Positions 16,826 through 25,389 of a stretch of DNA of 64,000 bases are shown in pieces. Position 1 is the stretch's first letter. Every line of letters starts with the position of its first letter. A program made the position numbers and the translations under genes. This DNA comes from Oribacterium parvum ACB1 (GTDB lineage Bacteria; Bacillota; Clostridia; Lachnospirales; Lachnospiraceae): assembly GCF_000238055.2 (NCBI RefSeq), contig NZ_KE148312.1, positions 1,918,501-1,982,500 of the forward strand. Reading direction: 5' to 3'. The notes under the pieces were generated by a model, which saw only the letters and a list, made by a program, of their open reading frames with translations, was not told the DNA's origin and ran no database searches.

Positions 16826-18218
16826 AATGGATTCCACTCTCCTCTTCATTATTCATCTTTAAAATATCTCGAAGATCATTGTATCCCGTATTTTTCGTAA
16901 CAATAATAACTCGGTCTCCCATTTTCATCATATCCGATCCGTTCGGGGTAATCACACGATGATTCCGGATGATTCCGCAAATCAAAACACCATCATTTAA
17001 TTGAATATCCGATAAAGGAATATTAATCAGATTCGGGTCATTTAAGACACGAAATTCTAGAGCCTCTGCCCTTCCGTCGGCAATTTTATAAAGTGTTTCC
17101 ACGTTTGATCCCTTGGAATTTTCCAATGCACGAACATAGCGAACAATGCTGTCCGCAATAATCTGTTTCGGGTAGATTACAGAGCCGAGATTCATTTCGC
17201 GAATCACATTTTCAAAGGTAATACGGTTTACCTTAGTAATCAATCTGGTTTTTGAAAGTTTTCCGGCATATAGAGAAAGCATAATGTTTTCTTCATCAAA
17301 GCCTGTTAAAGAACAAAAGGCATCCGTGGTCTCAATTCCCTCTCTCTTTAACAATTCTTGATCAATACCGTTCCCGTTGATAATACTACAATCCGGCAGT
17401 TCTTCCGCTAAAAAATCACAGCGCTCTTTATTGGAATCAATAATCTTCAATTTTAAGTTTAAATGCGTTTCTTCAATATATTTGGCAATATAATAGCTTA
17501 CTCTTCCACCACCTACAATCATGCAATCACGGATAGGGGTATACTTTAAGCCAAGCTTTAGGAAAAATTCCGTAATGTGCTTTGTCGATGCAATAAAGCT
17601 GATTTCATCACCGGCCATAAAGCAGTCAGAGCCTTTCGGGATCAAGACCTCCTCTCCTCTTTCAATGCAGCATACCAAAACATCCAGACCAATCTCCTTT
17701 TTCATTTTATAGAAAGGGATACCGACCAGCTGACTTTCTGTCGGAACCTTTGCACGAATCAGGTCCAATCTTCCTCTTGAAAAGCTGTCAATTTTGATTG
17801 CAGAAGGGAAACGAAGTAGCCTTTCAATCTCTTTTGCAGCTGCCATTTCCGGATTTATAACCATGGCAAGATTTAATTCATCTCGTAAGTATTTAATTTC
17901 CGTTGTATACTGCGGATCACGAATTCTGGCAATGGTGCTGCAATAATGTCCTTCTTTTTTAGCAAAAAGACAACAGAGCATATTGACTTCGTCTTGGTTT
18001 GTAGCTGCAATCAATACGTCCGCTTCAGCGATACCCGCTTCTCGAAGCGTCTGTGGCATGGCACCATTTCCATGGACGCCCATGACATCCAAGAAATCCA
18101 CCGCATGACGAAGTTCCTTTTCATCATTATCAATGATGGTAATGTTATGTCCTTCTTTGTTTAACTGGTCCGCTAAATTCAGACCGACTTTTCCGCAACC
18201 GACTACGATAATATTCAT
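16815..18218 (-). CDS. trkA: Trk system peripheral K+ transport protein TrkA
   Basis: Cytosolic NAD(H)-binding regulator of TrkH. The 467 residues show two tandem RCK units, each with a Rossmann motif (MNIIVVGCGKVGLNLADQL at 1 and DCMIVGGGRVSYYIAKYI near 232), each followed by a TrkA-C domain. This is the fused two-RCK form rather than the single-RCK KtrA. The gene overlaps trkH, so the two are co-translated. The 153-bp upstream region carries a short tandem repeat array. Confidence 0.94.
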   Translation of the reverse strand: MNIIVVGCGKVGLNLADQLNKEGHNITIIDNDEKELRHAVDFLDVMGVHGNGAMPQTLREAGIAEADVLIAATNQDEVNMLCCLFAKKEGHYCSTIARIRDPQYTTEIKYLRDELNLAMVINPEMAAAKEIERLLRFPSAIKIDSFSRGRLDLIRAKVPTESQLVGIPFYKMKKEIGLDVLVCCIERGEEVLIPKGSDCFMAGDEISFIASTKHITEFFLKLGLKYTPIRDCMIVGGGRVSYYIAKYIEETHLNLKLKIIDSNKERCDFLAEELPDCSIINGNGIDQELLKREGIETTDAFCSLTGFDEENIMLSLYAGKLSKTRLITKVNRITFENVIREMNLGSVIYPKQIIADSIVRYVRALENSKGSNVETLYKIADGRAEALEFRVLNDPNLINIPLSDIQLNDGVLICGIIRNHRVITPNGSDMMKMGDRVIIVTKNTGYNDLRDILKMNNEEESGIHYEL

Positions 18219-18308
18219 TTTATCTTCCTTTTTTACTATTGCATACGCTTCAGATTTCTCTTTTTAAAAAGAAAAAGTCGAAGAATCATTTTTACTGCTT
18301 ATCATTTC

Positions 18309-18370
18309 ACAAACTTATCATTGCATGAACTTATAAACTACATAAACTTGTAAGTCCATGAACTTTTATC
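18309..18370 (-). repeat. Four degenerate 16-17-bp tandem repeats between recU and trkA
   Basis: Read on the - strand, the unit is AAGTT(C/T)(A/G)TG plus 7-8 variable bases; cores (+ strand) lie at 18311, 18327, 18344 and 18360, spaced 16, 17 and 16 bp. The array lies just downstream of the recU stop and upstream of trkA. Confidence 0.75.
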
Positions 18371-18371
18371 T

Positions 18372-18932
18372 TTATCCATAATACTCAGTTTTTGACATTT
18401 CATTTAATAGTAAAATATCCTCATTTAAAGCTTCTAAAAAATGCACCAGAAGGTCCTTTTTGCGATAAATTCTATGGGAGCATTCGAGTTCATCATAGCG
18501 AAAACTCTTTTTACCGCCCTCTTCCATTCTCTTTGTGAAGCGGAGGAGCTCCCGCAAAGGCACATAATAGATTTCATTCCTTTGTGTGAATGACAGGATA
18601 ATAAAGCTGATTCCGCCCTGCTTCATAAAGTCCTGCATAAAGTCCATCTGATGCGCATGAAGGTTTTGCAAAGGAAGTGAGTCCTTATGGCATTCCTTGG
18701 CATCGAAACAAACAGGAATCCCCTGCACTACTCCCACATAGTCCACGGTGGACTTCCGATCAAAGTAGGCAAGGGTGATTTGTTTATGACTCTTATCCAG
18801 TTCTATAGGGGTAATCGGGGTAGGAATTTTCTGAATGAGGGCAAGATTTTTTTCTCTATAGAGAGAAATAGTCTGATTCAGCTCCTCTTCCAGAAGAGAG
18901 CCTCTTAGCCCTCGTGACTTCCATGTACCCAT
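18372..18932 (-). CDS. recU: Holliday junction resolvase RecU
   Basis: Gram-positive resolvase that cleaves four-way junctions in recombination and DNA repair. The 186 residues carry the RecU hallmarks: [16 protein letters not shown] at the N-terminus, [12 protein letters not shown], the catalytic [20 protein letters not shown] core (restriction-nuclease-like D-x-(n)-E-x-K type) and [13 protein letters not shown]. The start lies inside the 3' end of trpS (28-bp overlap), suggesting translational coupling. RecU is often beside a penicillin-binding protein gene in Bacillota; here the partner is trpS, which is unusual. Confidence 0.92.
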   Translation of the reverse strand: MGTWKSRGLRGSLLEEELNQTISLYREKNLALIQKIPTPITPIELDKSHKQITLAYFDRKSTVDYVGVVQGIPVCFDAKECHKDSLPLQNLHAHQMDFMQDFMKQGGISFIILSFTQRNEIYYVPLRELLRFTKRMEEGGKKSFRYDELECSHRIYRKKDLLVHFLEALNEDILLLNEMSKTEYYG

Positions 18933-20056
18933 TTATCCCATTCTCCAATGATTGTATTTCCTGTAAAATAATTGATTCGCATGGCATCACGAACTTCTTC
19001 CAATGTTTTATTGGTCGTCTCCTTAGCCTTTTCCGTCCCTTGATATAGAATATCATAGACATCGGAAATACGATTTTCCCACAGCTTTCTCTTCTCTCGA
19101 ATCGGAGAAAGCATATTTTCCATAACCTTAAGTAAGAATTTCTTGCACTTTACATCACCAAGACCGCCTTTTCTGTAGTGCTCCTTCATTTCCTCGAGAT
19201 TTTGATACTCCGGAAGGAAGTCTGCGAAATCTTCTTGCTTAGAAAAGGCATCGAGATAAGTAAATACCATATTTCCCTCTACATGACCGGGGTCTGCAAT
19301 GTTAATGTGTGAAGGATCGGTATACATACTCATAATCTTCGTTTTCACCATCTTCTCATCGTCGGAGAGGTAAATGCCGTTACCGAGAGATTTACTCATC
19401 TTTGCCTTACCGTCTATTCCCGGCAGTCTTCTCTGACTGGAATTTTCCGGAAGAAGTATTTCCGGCTCCAAAAGGATTTCTCTCTGATAAAGCTGATTAA
19501 AGCGTCGAACAATTTCCTTTGTCTGCTCAATCATGGGCAGCTGATCTTCTCCAACCGGAACGGTTGTGGCTTTAAATGCAGTAATGTCGGCTGCCTGAGA
19601 TACGGGATAGGTAAAGAAACCGGCAGGAAGTCCTGCTTCGTTATCGTTTTCATTCTCTCCGCTATAGCCCTTCTGCTTCATTTCCACCTTCACGGTCGGG
19701 TTACGGCTCAGTCTTTGCGTGGTAACCAGATTTAAGTAGTAGAAGGACAGGGCATGCAGTGCGGGAAGAGCAGATTGAATACAGATAGTACTCTTAGCGG
19801 GATCAATACCGACAGAAAGATAGTCTAAAGCCACTTCAATAATGTTATCTCTGATTTTCTTCGGGTTGTCGTAGTTATCGGTTAAGGCCTGGTCATCTGC
19901 AATCAAAATATTGATTTCGTCAAACTCTCCGGAGTTTTGCAATTCCACTCTTCTTTGTAAAGATCCTACATAATGCCCAAGATGCAGTTTTCCGGTAGGT
20001 CTGTCTCCCGTTAAAATCACTTTGCGCTCATTTTTATTCTTGCTCTTTTCTTCCAT
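18905..20056 (-). CDS. trpS: Tryptophanyl-tRNA synthetase
   Basis: Class I synthetase charging tRNA-Trp. The HIGH-type motif is seen as [15 protein letters not shown] and the KMSKS motif as AKMSKSLGN. The 383 residues exceed the ~330 of the Bacillus enzyme; the extra length includes a charged segment ([18 protein letters not shown]). GAGGAAGVDG-type indel state was not assessed. No T-box leader is visible in the 127 bp upstream, so regulation by uncharged tRNA through a T-box is unlikely. Good AAGGAG upstream of the ATG. Confidence 0.94.
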   Translation of the reverse strand: MEEKSKNKNERKVILTGDRPTGKLHLGHYVGSLQRRVELQNSGEFDEINILIADDQALTDNYDNPKKIRDNIIEVALDYLSVGIDPAKSTICIQSALPALHALSFYYLNLVTTQRLSRNPTVKVEMKQKGYSGENENDNEAGLPAGFFTYPVSQAADITAFKATTVPVGEDQLPMIEQTKEIVRRFNQLYQREILLEPEILLPENSSQRRLPGIDGKAKMSKSLGNGIYLSDDEKMVKTKIMSMYTDPSHINIADPGHVEGNMVFTYLDAFSKQEDFADFLPEYQNLEEMKEHYRKGGLGDVKCKKFLLKVMENMLSPIREKRKLWENRISDVYDILYQGTEKAKETTNKTLEEVRDAMRINYFTGNTIIGEWDKWVHGSHEG

Positions 20057-20183
20057 TCTGTTAAACTCCTTTATCTATTCTTCTCTTTCGAATGATGAGA
20101 AATAATATATCATTTTATAAAAAAGCATCATATGCAAAACACATTTTTCCATTTTAAAATAACTAAGATCTGTTCTTAAATAG

Positions 20184-20546
20184 CTAAAATGCATTCTTAA
20201 TGAGCTCAATTTCTTCGCCTAAAATGCAAAGTACATCAAAGCGACAAAGGGTGTCATATAAGGATAAATGTTGTTTTACCAGGTATCCCTCCGCCATGGT
20301 TCGAAGAAAACGGATTTTCTTCGGACTTACAGCTTCATAGGGAGAGCTTAAGCTCCCGCTCTTTCTCCCCTTAACTTCTATAAAGCAGAGGTATTCTCCG
20401 TCTCTTGCAATAATATCCGTTTCCAAATGGTGAAAGCGAGCATTTCGCTCCAAAATACTATACCCCATTGCTTCCAAATATTCTACCGCCATATTCTCGT
20501 ACTTTTCTCCGAGAAGATGTGTATTCTTCGCCTTATTACTCTGCAT
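20184..20546 (-). CDS. YraN-family (UPF0102) nuclease-like protein
   Basis: A 120-residue member of the UPF0102 family with a restriction-endonuclease-like core: LGEKYENMAVEYLEAMGY, then the catalytic-type residues in ETDIIARDGEYLCFIEVKGRK (E-x-D ... E-V-K). It ends the rnhB gene group, as in many bacteria where yraN follows rnhB. Function in the cell is not established; a role in recombination or DNA processing is inferred from the fold. Confidence 0.9.
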   Translation of the reverse strand: MQSNKAKNTHLLGEKYENMAVEYLEAMGYSILERNARFHHLETDIIARDGEYLCFIEVKGRKSGSLSSPYEAVSPKKIRFLRTMAEGYLVKQHLSLYDTLCRFDVLCILGEEIELIKNAF

Positions 20547-20652
20547 TCGACTTACCTCTCTCGATAAACCGTAGATATATTTTTAAAGAACTGATTATCC
20601 ATAGGAAGGTCTACAATTCTAGATTACATTCTCTTTAGCAGTTTACTTCTAT

Positions 20653-21297
20653 TTAACTATATAAATTCTTTAAAAAGCTTCTTCTATGAATAGGACAGGG
20701 GCCGTGTGTAAGAATGGCTTCTCTATGGACCTTTGTCCCATAGCCCTTATGCTGCTTAAAGCCGTATTTAGGATATTGTTCATCATATTCCAGCATGATA
20801 TGATCCCTTGTCACCTTAGCTAAGACACTGGCTGCCGCAATGGACAAAGACTTCGCGTCACCGTGAACAATAGCCTTCTGCGTAATCGGAATACCGGGAA
20901 TCGTCACGGCATCATTTAAAAGAATCTTCGGACTAAGCGAAAAACGCTTCTCCATATCCTTCAGTGCCTCTCTCATAGCTTCATAAGTCGCCTGTAAGAT
21001 GTTGATTTCATCGATTCTTTCCGGAGAAACAATGCCGATTCCAAAGGCAATGGCTTCTTTCTGTAAGACCTCAAAAAGCGCTTCTCTTCGTTTCTCGGAC
21101 ATCTTCTTCGAGTCATTTAAATAATAAAAGGGATAATCTAAAGGAATCACGGCACAGGCCGCAACCACTGGTCCTGCTAAGGGGCCTCGTCCCGCCTCAT
21201 CCACTCCTGCTATCGGACTTAAATCGAGTACAGCTCTCTCCTCTTTTCGCATTTCCTCGAGCCGAAGCTCTTCTTTTTCTCTTGCTTTATCGGTCAT
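20653..21297 (-). CDS. rnhB: Ribonuclease HII
   Basis: Removes RNA from RNA-DNA hybrids and single ribonucleotides. The 214 residues contain IAGVDEAGRGPLAGPVVAA (first catalytic Asp and Glu), LNDSKKMSEK, AKSLSIAAASVLAKVTRD and YGFKQHKGYGTKVH, all standard. An N-terminal E/R/K-rich helix of ~28 residues precedes the core, a feature of some Bacillota. It lies downstream of ylqF, the order seen in Bacillus. Confidence 0.95.
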   Translation of the reverse strand: MTDKAREKEELRLEEMRKEERAVLDLSPIAGVDEAGRGPLAGPVVAACAVIPLDYPFYYLNDSKKMSEKRREALFEVLQKEAIAFGIGIVSPERIDEINILQATYEAMREALKDMEKRFSLSPKILLNDAVTIPGIPITQKAIVHGDAKSLSIAAASVLAKVTRDHIMLEYDEQYPKYGFKQHKGYGTKVHREAILTHGPCPIHRRSFLKNLYS

Positions 21298-21371
21298 ATC
21301 TTATCCTATTAAAATTCATTCCTTTTCGAAGCATGGGAATATTCTTTTATGCGTTGAAAATTCTCATAAAT

Positions 21372-22250
21372 CTATACTTCCATTTGGCTGTCTTCTTCCC
21401 ATTTCATAGGATGCTCCAAGCTGATTCTTCCCAGTCTTCCGCTTCGAAAATCATCCAGAATCAGTCGGGATACCTTCGTGTAATCAATATCGCCACCCTT
21501 TTTGATACAGGCTCTCTTTACGGCAATGGCGTCCATTGCTTCCAAAGCATCTTCCTTTCCCTGCAGTGTTTCACCATAGCGGGAAACAAGGGCGGAGCCG
21601 TAATAACGGGTAAGATATTTTAGAAGATAAAAGATAAGCTCTTCTATCGGCAGTATCTCATCGTTAATAGAACCGATGAGAGCTAGATTCAAGCCCACAA
21701 TCTCTCTTTCAAATTTCGGCCAGGTGATTCCCGGTGTATCGAGAAGCTGTAAGTCTTTTCCGATCTTAATCCACTGAGCCCCCTTAGTGACACCCGGCTT
21801 ATTTCCGGTTTTCGCCGTAGCCTTTCCCACATAGGCGTTGATAAAGGTGGATTTCCCAACATTCGGAATACCGAGAACCATGGCTTTGATGCTTTGAGAA
21901 AGAATCCCTTTTTGCTTCTTTCTTTCTAAAAGCTCAGCACAGCTCTCCATGACAAGCTTACTTACGCCTTTTACACTAGAACGGCTTCTGGCATCCATTT
22001 CCATGGTATAGAAGCCCTGCTTCCGAAAGCTTTCCATAAAGCTCTTTGTTCTTGCCGGATCCGCAAGGTCAGCCTTGTTAAAAAGCATGATTCTGGCCTT
22101 GTCTTTAGCTAAAATGTCGATTTCCGGGTTACGGGAAGAGTTAGGACAACGGCTGTCTATCACTTCAATAATTGCATCGACAAGGGGTAGATCTTCTTTC
22201 ATCTTTCTCTTGGCTTTTGCCATATGCCCGGGATACCACTGTATTTTCAC
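21372..22250 (-). CDS. ylqF: Ribosome biogenesis GTPase YlqF (RbgA)
   Basis: Circularly permuted GTPase needed for late 50S assembly. The motif order is permuted as expected: G4 (FNKADLADP), then G1 (GIPNVGKSTFIN), then G3 (DTPGITWP), preceded by the N-terminal IQWYPGHMAKAKRKM signature. Length (292) is normal. The start is GTG at 22250, with AGGAG 6 nt upstream. It follows lepB by 13 bp and is followed by rnhB. Confidence 0.95.
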   Translation of the reverse strand: MKIQWYPGHMAKAKRKMKEDLPLVDAIIEVIDSRCPNSSRNPEIDILAKDKARIMLFNKADLADPARTKSFMESFRKQGFYTMEMDARSRSSVKGVSKLVMESCAELLERKKQKGILSQSIKAMVLGIPNVGKSTFINAYVGKATAKTGNKPGVTKGAQWIKIGKDLQLLDTPGITWPKFEREIVGLNLALIGSINDEILPIEELIFYLLKYLTRYYGSALVSRYGETLQGKEDALEAMDAIAVKRACIKKGGDIDYTKVSRLILDDFRSGRLGRISLEHPMKWEEDSQMEV

Positions 22251-22263
22251 TTCCGGCTCCTTT

Positions 22264-22791
22264 CTATACTATGAGCTTCATTTTCCGAAGAGGAAGCAGG
22301 CGAAACCAGACTCTTCCCCGTATCTGCGCAAAATGCACATTTCCAATATTCTGAAAACGACTGTCCTCCGAGGAATCCGTATTGTCTCCAATAAGGAAAT
22401 ACTCGTCTTTCCCAAGCTCTACGGGATTTTTAGCCAAACCCGGTAGAGCGATGGGAGAAATCTTTGTTGTTTCTAAAAGCTCTCCGTTAATATAGATTCT
22501 TCCATTTTGAATAATCACGGTTTCGCCGGGAAGACCGACTATCCGTTTCATATTATAAGACTTATCCGCTCTTTGGAACAGCACGATATCCATTCTTTTC
22601 GGCTTAATGAATCGATAGCTCAGCTCATCAATGAGAACCGTATCACCTGTGGAAAGTGCGGGCTCCATACTGTGTCCAGAAACCCTGTAAAGGGAGAAGA
22701 AGCTGTAAACAATGAACCAGGCCAAAGAAAGAAGAACAAGAATGTCCACCAGAGTATGAATAAACTTTTGAAAAATCGTTCTTTCTTTCAT
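22264..22791 (-). CDS. lepB: Signal peptidase I
   Basis: Membrane serine protease that removes Sec signal peptides. One N-terminal helix (about residues 10-32) is followed by the catalytic Ser motif SGHSMEPAL, the Lys motif YNMKRIVGLPGE and the conserved IGDNTDSSEDSR. The 175-residue length is standard for the Gram-positive type. TAAGGAG lies 4 nt before the ATG. It sits between the rplS terminator and ylqF, so it begins a lepB-ylqF-rnhB-yraN unit. Confidence 0.95.
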   Translation of the reverse strand: MKERTIFQKFIHTLVDILVLLSLAWFIVYSFFSLYRVSGHSMEPALSTGDTVLIDELSYRFIKPKRMDIVLFQRADKSYNMKRIVGLPGETVIIQNGRIYINGELLETTKISPIALPGLAKNPVELGKDEYFLIGDNTDSSEDSRFQNIGNVHFAQIRGRVWFRLLPLRKMKLIV

Positions 22792-22803
22792 AACACTCCT
22801 TAG

Positions 22804-22835
22804 AAAAAAACAGGTGCTCCGAAAGGAACACCTGT
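22804..22835 (-). terminator. Rho-independent terminator of rplS
   Basis: On the - strand an 11-nt stem ACAGGTGTTCC/GGAGCACCTGT with a 4-nt loop is followed by seven Ts. Bidirectional use is possible but the T-run is on the rplS side. Confidence 0.9.
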
Positions 22836-22850
22836 ACTGTATGGTTTAAA

Positions 22851-23219
22851 TTACTTCGCAGCCTTAACTTTAGCAGCCTTACCAACACGATCACGAAGGT
22901 AGTTCAACTTCGCTCTACGAACCTTACCCTTACGAACTACTTCAATCTTCTCTACGAACGGGCTATGAATCGGCCAGGTCTTCTCAACGCCTACACCGTT
23001 ACTGGACTTACGAACGGTAAAGGTCTCTCTGTTGGAACCACCCTGAATCTTTAAAACGGTTCCCTCGAAAATCTGGGTTCTCTCTCTGTTACCCTCTTTA
23101 ATCTTGTTGTATACCTTAATGGTATCTCCTGTGTTGAACGGTGCTAAGGCTTCCTGTCTTAACTGCGCCTGCTCAATTTCTCTAATGATTTCAAAATTTG
23201 ACATATACAAGTCCTCCAA
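22851..23219 (-). CDS. rplS: 50S ribosomal protein L19
   Basis: Large-subunit protein at the 30S interface. The 122-residue product has [48 protein letters not shown] and [13 protein letters not shown], then a basic tail. TTGGAGGAC lies upstream of the ATG. It has its own promoter candidate and terminator, so it is separable from trmD. Confidence 0.97.
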   Translation of the reverse strand: MEDLYMSNFEIIREIEQAQLRQEALAPFNTGDTIKVYNKIKEGNRERTQIFEGTVLKIQGGSNRETFTVRKSSNGVGVEKTWPIHSPFVEKIEVVRKGKVRRAKLNYLRDRVGKAAKVKAAK

Positions 23220-23227
23220 AACATTCT

Positions 23228-23329
23228 ATGTTCATACACGGTTTCGTCAGCGGAACATATTATAGGGTTATATTTTGCCTTATGACAAAACAGCTCGTAT
23301 AGAATAGCACAGCCTCTTCTAAAAAGCAA
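23228..23329 (-). promoter_or_regulatory. rplS promoter and hairpin leader
   Basis: On the - strand TTGCTT (23329-23324) and TATTCT (23306-23301) are 17 bp apart. The ~75-nt leader can form a hairpin ATGTTC/GAACAT (23253-23258 with 23228-23233) near the ribosome binding site. Autogenous leaders precede rplS in other Bacillota; homology to them was not tested. Confidence 0.45.
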
Positions 23330-23378
23330 GGAAAAATGCCGGATTCTCCTCTTTTTTTATGGAAGATAGCTGTATTTT

Positions 23379-24110
23379 TTACTTCCTTTTCTTTTTCTTA
23401 GGCTGAAATTCTTCAGGATTCCTTTCTCTATAGAGCTGATAGAGATCGGGACGAACCTCTTCGGTTAGCTTTAAACTTTCCTCATGTCTCCATGCGGCAA
23501 TTTTCTTATGGTCTCCGGAAAGAAGGACCTCCGGAACCGTAAGCCCCTTATATTCTCTCGGTCTTGTATACTGGGGATATTCCAAAAGACCGTTCGAGAA
23601 GCTCTCCTCCTCGTAGCTCTCTTTCTTGTTGAGCACGCCCTCTCTTACTCTGGAAATGGCATCCATCATAATGGCACATGCCAGCTCTCCACCACTTAAA
23701 ACATAGTCACCGAGTGACAGCTCCTCAGCGTTAAGAAGCTCCAAGGCTCTCTGATCCACTCCCTCATAGTGTCCGCAAAGAAAAACGATATGACTTTCTC
23801 CTGCCAGCTCTTCTGCAATCTTCTGTGAAAATATTCTTCCTCTCGGAGAACAGTAAATCACCTTTGTAGGAGCTTCATTTTCTTGTAGATACGAAAATGC
23901 TTCGTAGATCGGCTCCGCCTGCATAAGCATTCCCGCTCCGCCGCCAAAGGGAGCATCATCGACATGTCCGTGCGGATCTTTCGTATAATCTCGGATATTG
24001 ATGCAGCGCAGCTCTATTTTCCCATCCTCCATCGCTCTTTTCATAATGGAGTGGGAAAATGCATCTTCTACTTGTTCCGGAAATAATGTCAGTACAGTAA
24101 ATTTCATCAT
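23379..24110 (-). CDS. trmD: tRNA (guanine37-N1)-methyltransferase
   Basis: Makes m1G37 to prevent frameshifting. SPOUT knot motifs are clear: DDAPFGGGAGMLMQAEP, IYCSPRGRIFSQKIAEEL, FLCGHYEGVDQR and LGDYVLSGGELA. The 243-residue product ends in a lysine-rich KKKKRK tail. The start overlaps the rimM stop by 4 nt (ATGA), so translation is coupled. Confidence 0.96.
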   Translation of the reverse strand: MMKFTVLTLFPEQVEDAFSHSIMKRAMEDGKIELRCINIRDYTKDPHGHVDDAPFGGGAGMLMQAEPIYEAFSYLQENEAPTKVIYCSPRGRIFSQKIAEELAGESHIVFLCGHYEGVDQRALELLNAEELSLGDYVLSGGELACAIMMDAISRVREGVLNKKESYEEESFSNGLLEYPQYTRPREYKGLTVPEVLLSGDHKKIAAWRHEESLKLTEEVRPDLYQLYRERNPEEFQPKKKKRK

Positions 24111-24631
24111 AATTCGAGTAACCCCGGTATGGTATGAATATGGATACGATTGTTCTCTATAGAGTAGACGATAGCAGGAACATGCGGAATCAGATATTCC
24201 TTATCCTTTCCTTTTACCACGAAAACCAGATTGGCTCCGGTTTCAATAAGCTCCGAGACCTGCCCAAGGCTCTCCTCTCCCTCGATAAAAACCTCCATGC
24301 CGAGGTAATCTCCGAGGAAATATTCTCCTTCCGCTAAGGAGAGGGCCTCTTCTCTTTTTACATAAAGAGAGTAATCTCTATATTTTTCGGCAAGTTCTAT
24401 GCTGTCAATCCCCTTTAAGCTTAAAAGAACGGTATCCTTATGATAGCGGACAGCGGAAACTTCTCTCTCTTCTCGCTCTTCCTTGGAAATCAGCCCCTTG
24501 CTTTCTTTTTTTAAAATAACTTCCTTTAAGGCGGAAAATCTCTTCGGATCATCCGTTGTGGGGAAGACCTTAAGTTCCCCTTTTAAGCCATGAGGCTTTC
24601 CTACAATACCCACTCGTAATTCTTCTAACAT
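24107..24631 (-). CDS. rimM: 16S rRNA processing protein RimM
   Basis: Assists 30S head assembly and binds S19. The N-terminal barrel shows LRVGIVGKPHGLKGELKVFPTTDDP and the C-terminal PRC barrel LGDYLGMEVFI and LIPHVPAIVYSI. The start at 24631 is chosen because AGGAG lies 9 nt upstream and it gives the normal 174 residues; a longer in-frame start at 24700 has no support. It is upstream of and overlaps trmD. The 24632-24763 spacer holds no gene. Confidence 0.94.
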   Translation of the reverse strand: MLEELRVGIVGKPHGLKGELKVFPTTDDPKRFSALKEVILKKESKGLISKEEREEREVSAVRYHKDTVLLSLKGIDSIELAEKYRDYSLYVKREEALSLAEGEYFLGDYLGMEVFIEGEESLGQVSELIETGANLVFVVKGKDKEYLIPHVPAIVYSIENNRIHIHTIPGLLEL

Positions 24632-24763
24632 CTTTACCGCTCCTAAAGAAAAGGGCTGTAAAATCAAAGCGTTCTTATGCTCTACAGACTTGTACAGCAA
24701 TCAAAAATCTTTAGCTTTGCTTTTACAGCGCTTATCATAACTGCCAGATAAATCTCGCCTGTT

Positions 24764-24991
24764 TTACTGAATATCGATGGATATTCTCTTGTTTTGCTTG
24801 GATGCAGCTGCATTCATCACAGAACGAATTGCCTTAGCAATACGGCCTGAGCGTCCAATCACCTTTCCCATGTCCTGCTCATTTACAGAAAGGGTGAGAA
24901 AGACTTCTCCTTCTTTCTCTTCCATTTCAGCATGAACATCTTCGGGAAACTGAACCAATGCTTTTGCAATGGTTTCCAGAAGTTCTTTCAT
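24764..24991 (-). CDS. khpA: KhpA-type KH-domain RNA-binding protein
   Basis: Small (75-residue) single-KH protein that with KhpB binds RNA and affects division and cell size in streptococci. The KH GxxG loop is in MGKVIGRSGRIAKAIRSVM. The protein is the usual neighbour of rpsP (ylqC in Bacillus). It starts 23 bp after the rpsP stop. Confidence 0.92.
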   Translation of the reverse strand: MKELLETIAKALVQFPEDVHAEMEEKEGEVFLTLSVNEQDMGKVIGRSGRIAKAIRSVMNAAASKQNKRISIDIQ

Positions 24992-25014
24992 TACAGCATC
25001 CCCTCCTTGTAGAG

Positions 25015-25254
25015 TTAGATGTTAAACTTCTTGAGAAGTCTAGCTACGGTTTCTGTCGGCTGAGCACCATTCTGTAACCACTTCTTTGTAGCTTCAGCAT
25101 CTACCTTAAATACAGTAGGCTCCTTAGTCGGATCATAGTATCCTAACTCCTCGATAAATCTACCGTTTCTCGGGCTTCTGGAATCTGCTACGATTACACG
25201 ATAGTACGGTGCGTGGATCTGTCCCATTCTTCTTAATCTGATCTTAACTGCCAT
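25015..25254 (-). CDS. rpsP: 30S ribosomal protein S16
   Basis: Small-subunit assembly protein. The 79 residues begin [20 protein letters not shown] and contain [21 protein letters not shown], as expected. AAAGGAG precedes the ATG. Gene order rpsP-khpA-rimM-trmD matches other Bacillota, but a terminator candidate separates it from ffh. Confidence 0.97.
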   Translation of the reverse strand: MAVKIRLRRMGQIHAPYYRVIVADSRSPRNGRFIEELGYYDPTKEPTVFKVDAEATKKWLQNGAQPTETVARLLKKFNI

Positions 25255-25355
25255 TTTTTTCTCCTTTGAAAATACACTTGATTTATTTCTTCAGCAATGC
25301 TGTTGAAACCAATAAATACAATATTTAGCTAAATTTTTATTTAAATACAGCAAAC

Positions 25356-25376
25356 GAAAAATCGGAATTTCCGATT
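25356..25376 (-). terminator. Short terminator candidate after ffh
   Basis: On the - strand AATCGGA/TCCGATT (7 bp, 3-nt loop) is followed by TTTTCG. The T-run is short, so partial read-through into rpsP is likely. Confidence 0.5.
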
Positions 25377-25389
25377 CTCTTCCCCTATC

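Noticed and set aside
20057-20183. T-box riboswitch upstream of trpS
   Set aside because: No T-box core sequence and no terminator/antiterminator pair in the 127-bp spacer.
20161-20202. Two similar 21-bp segments between trpS and yraN
   Set aside because: Only two copies, weak similarity, and the second lies partly inside the yraN coding end.
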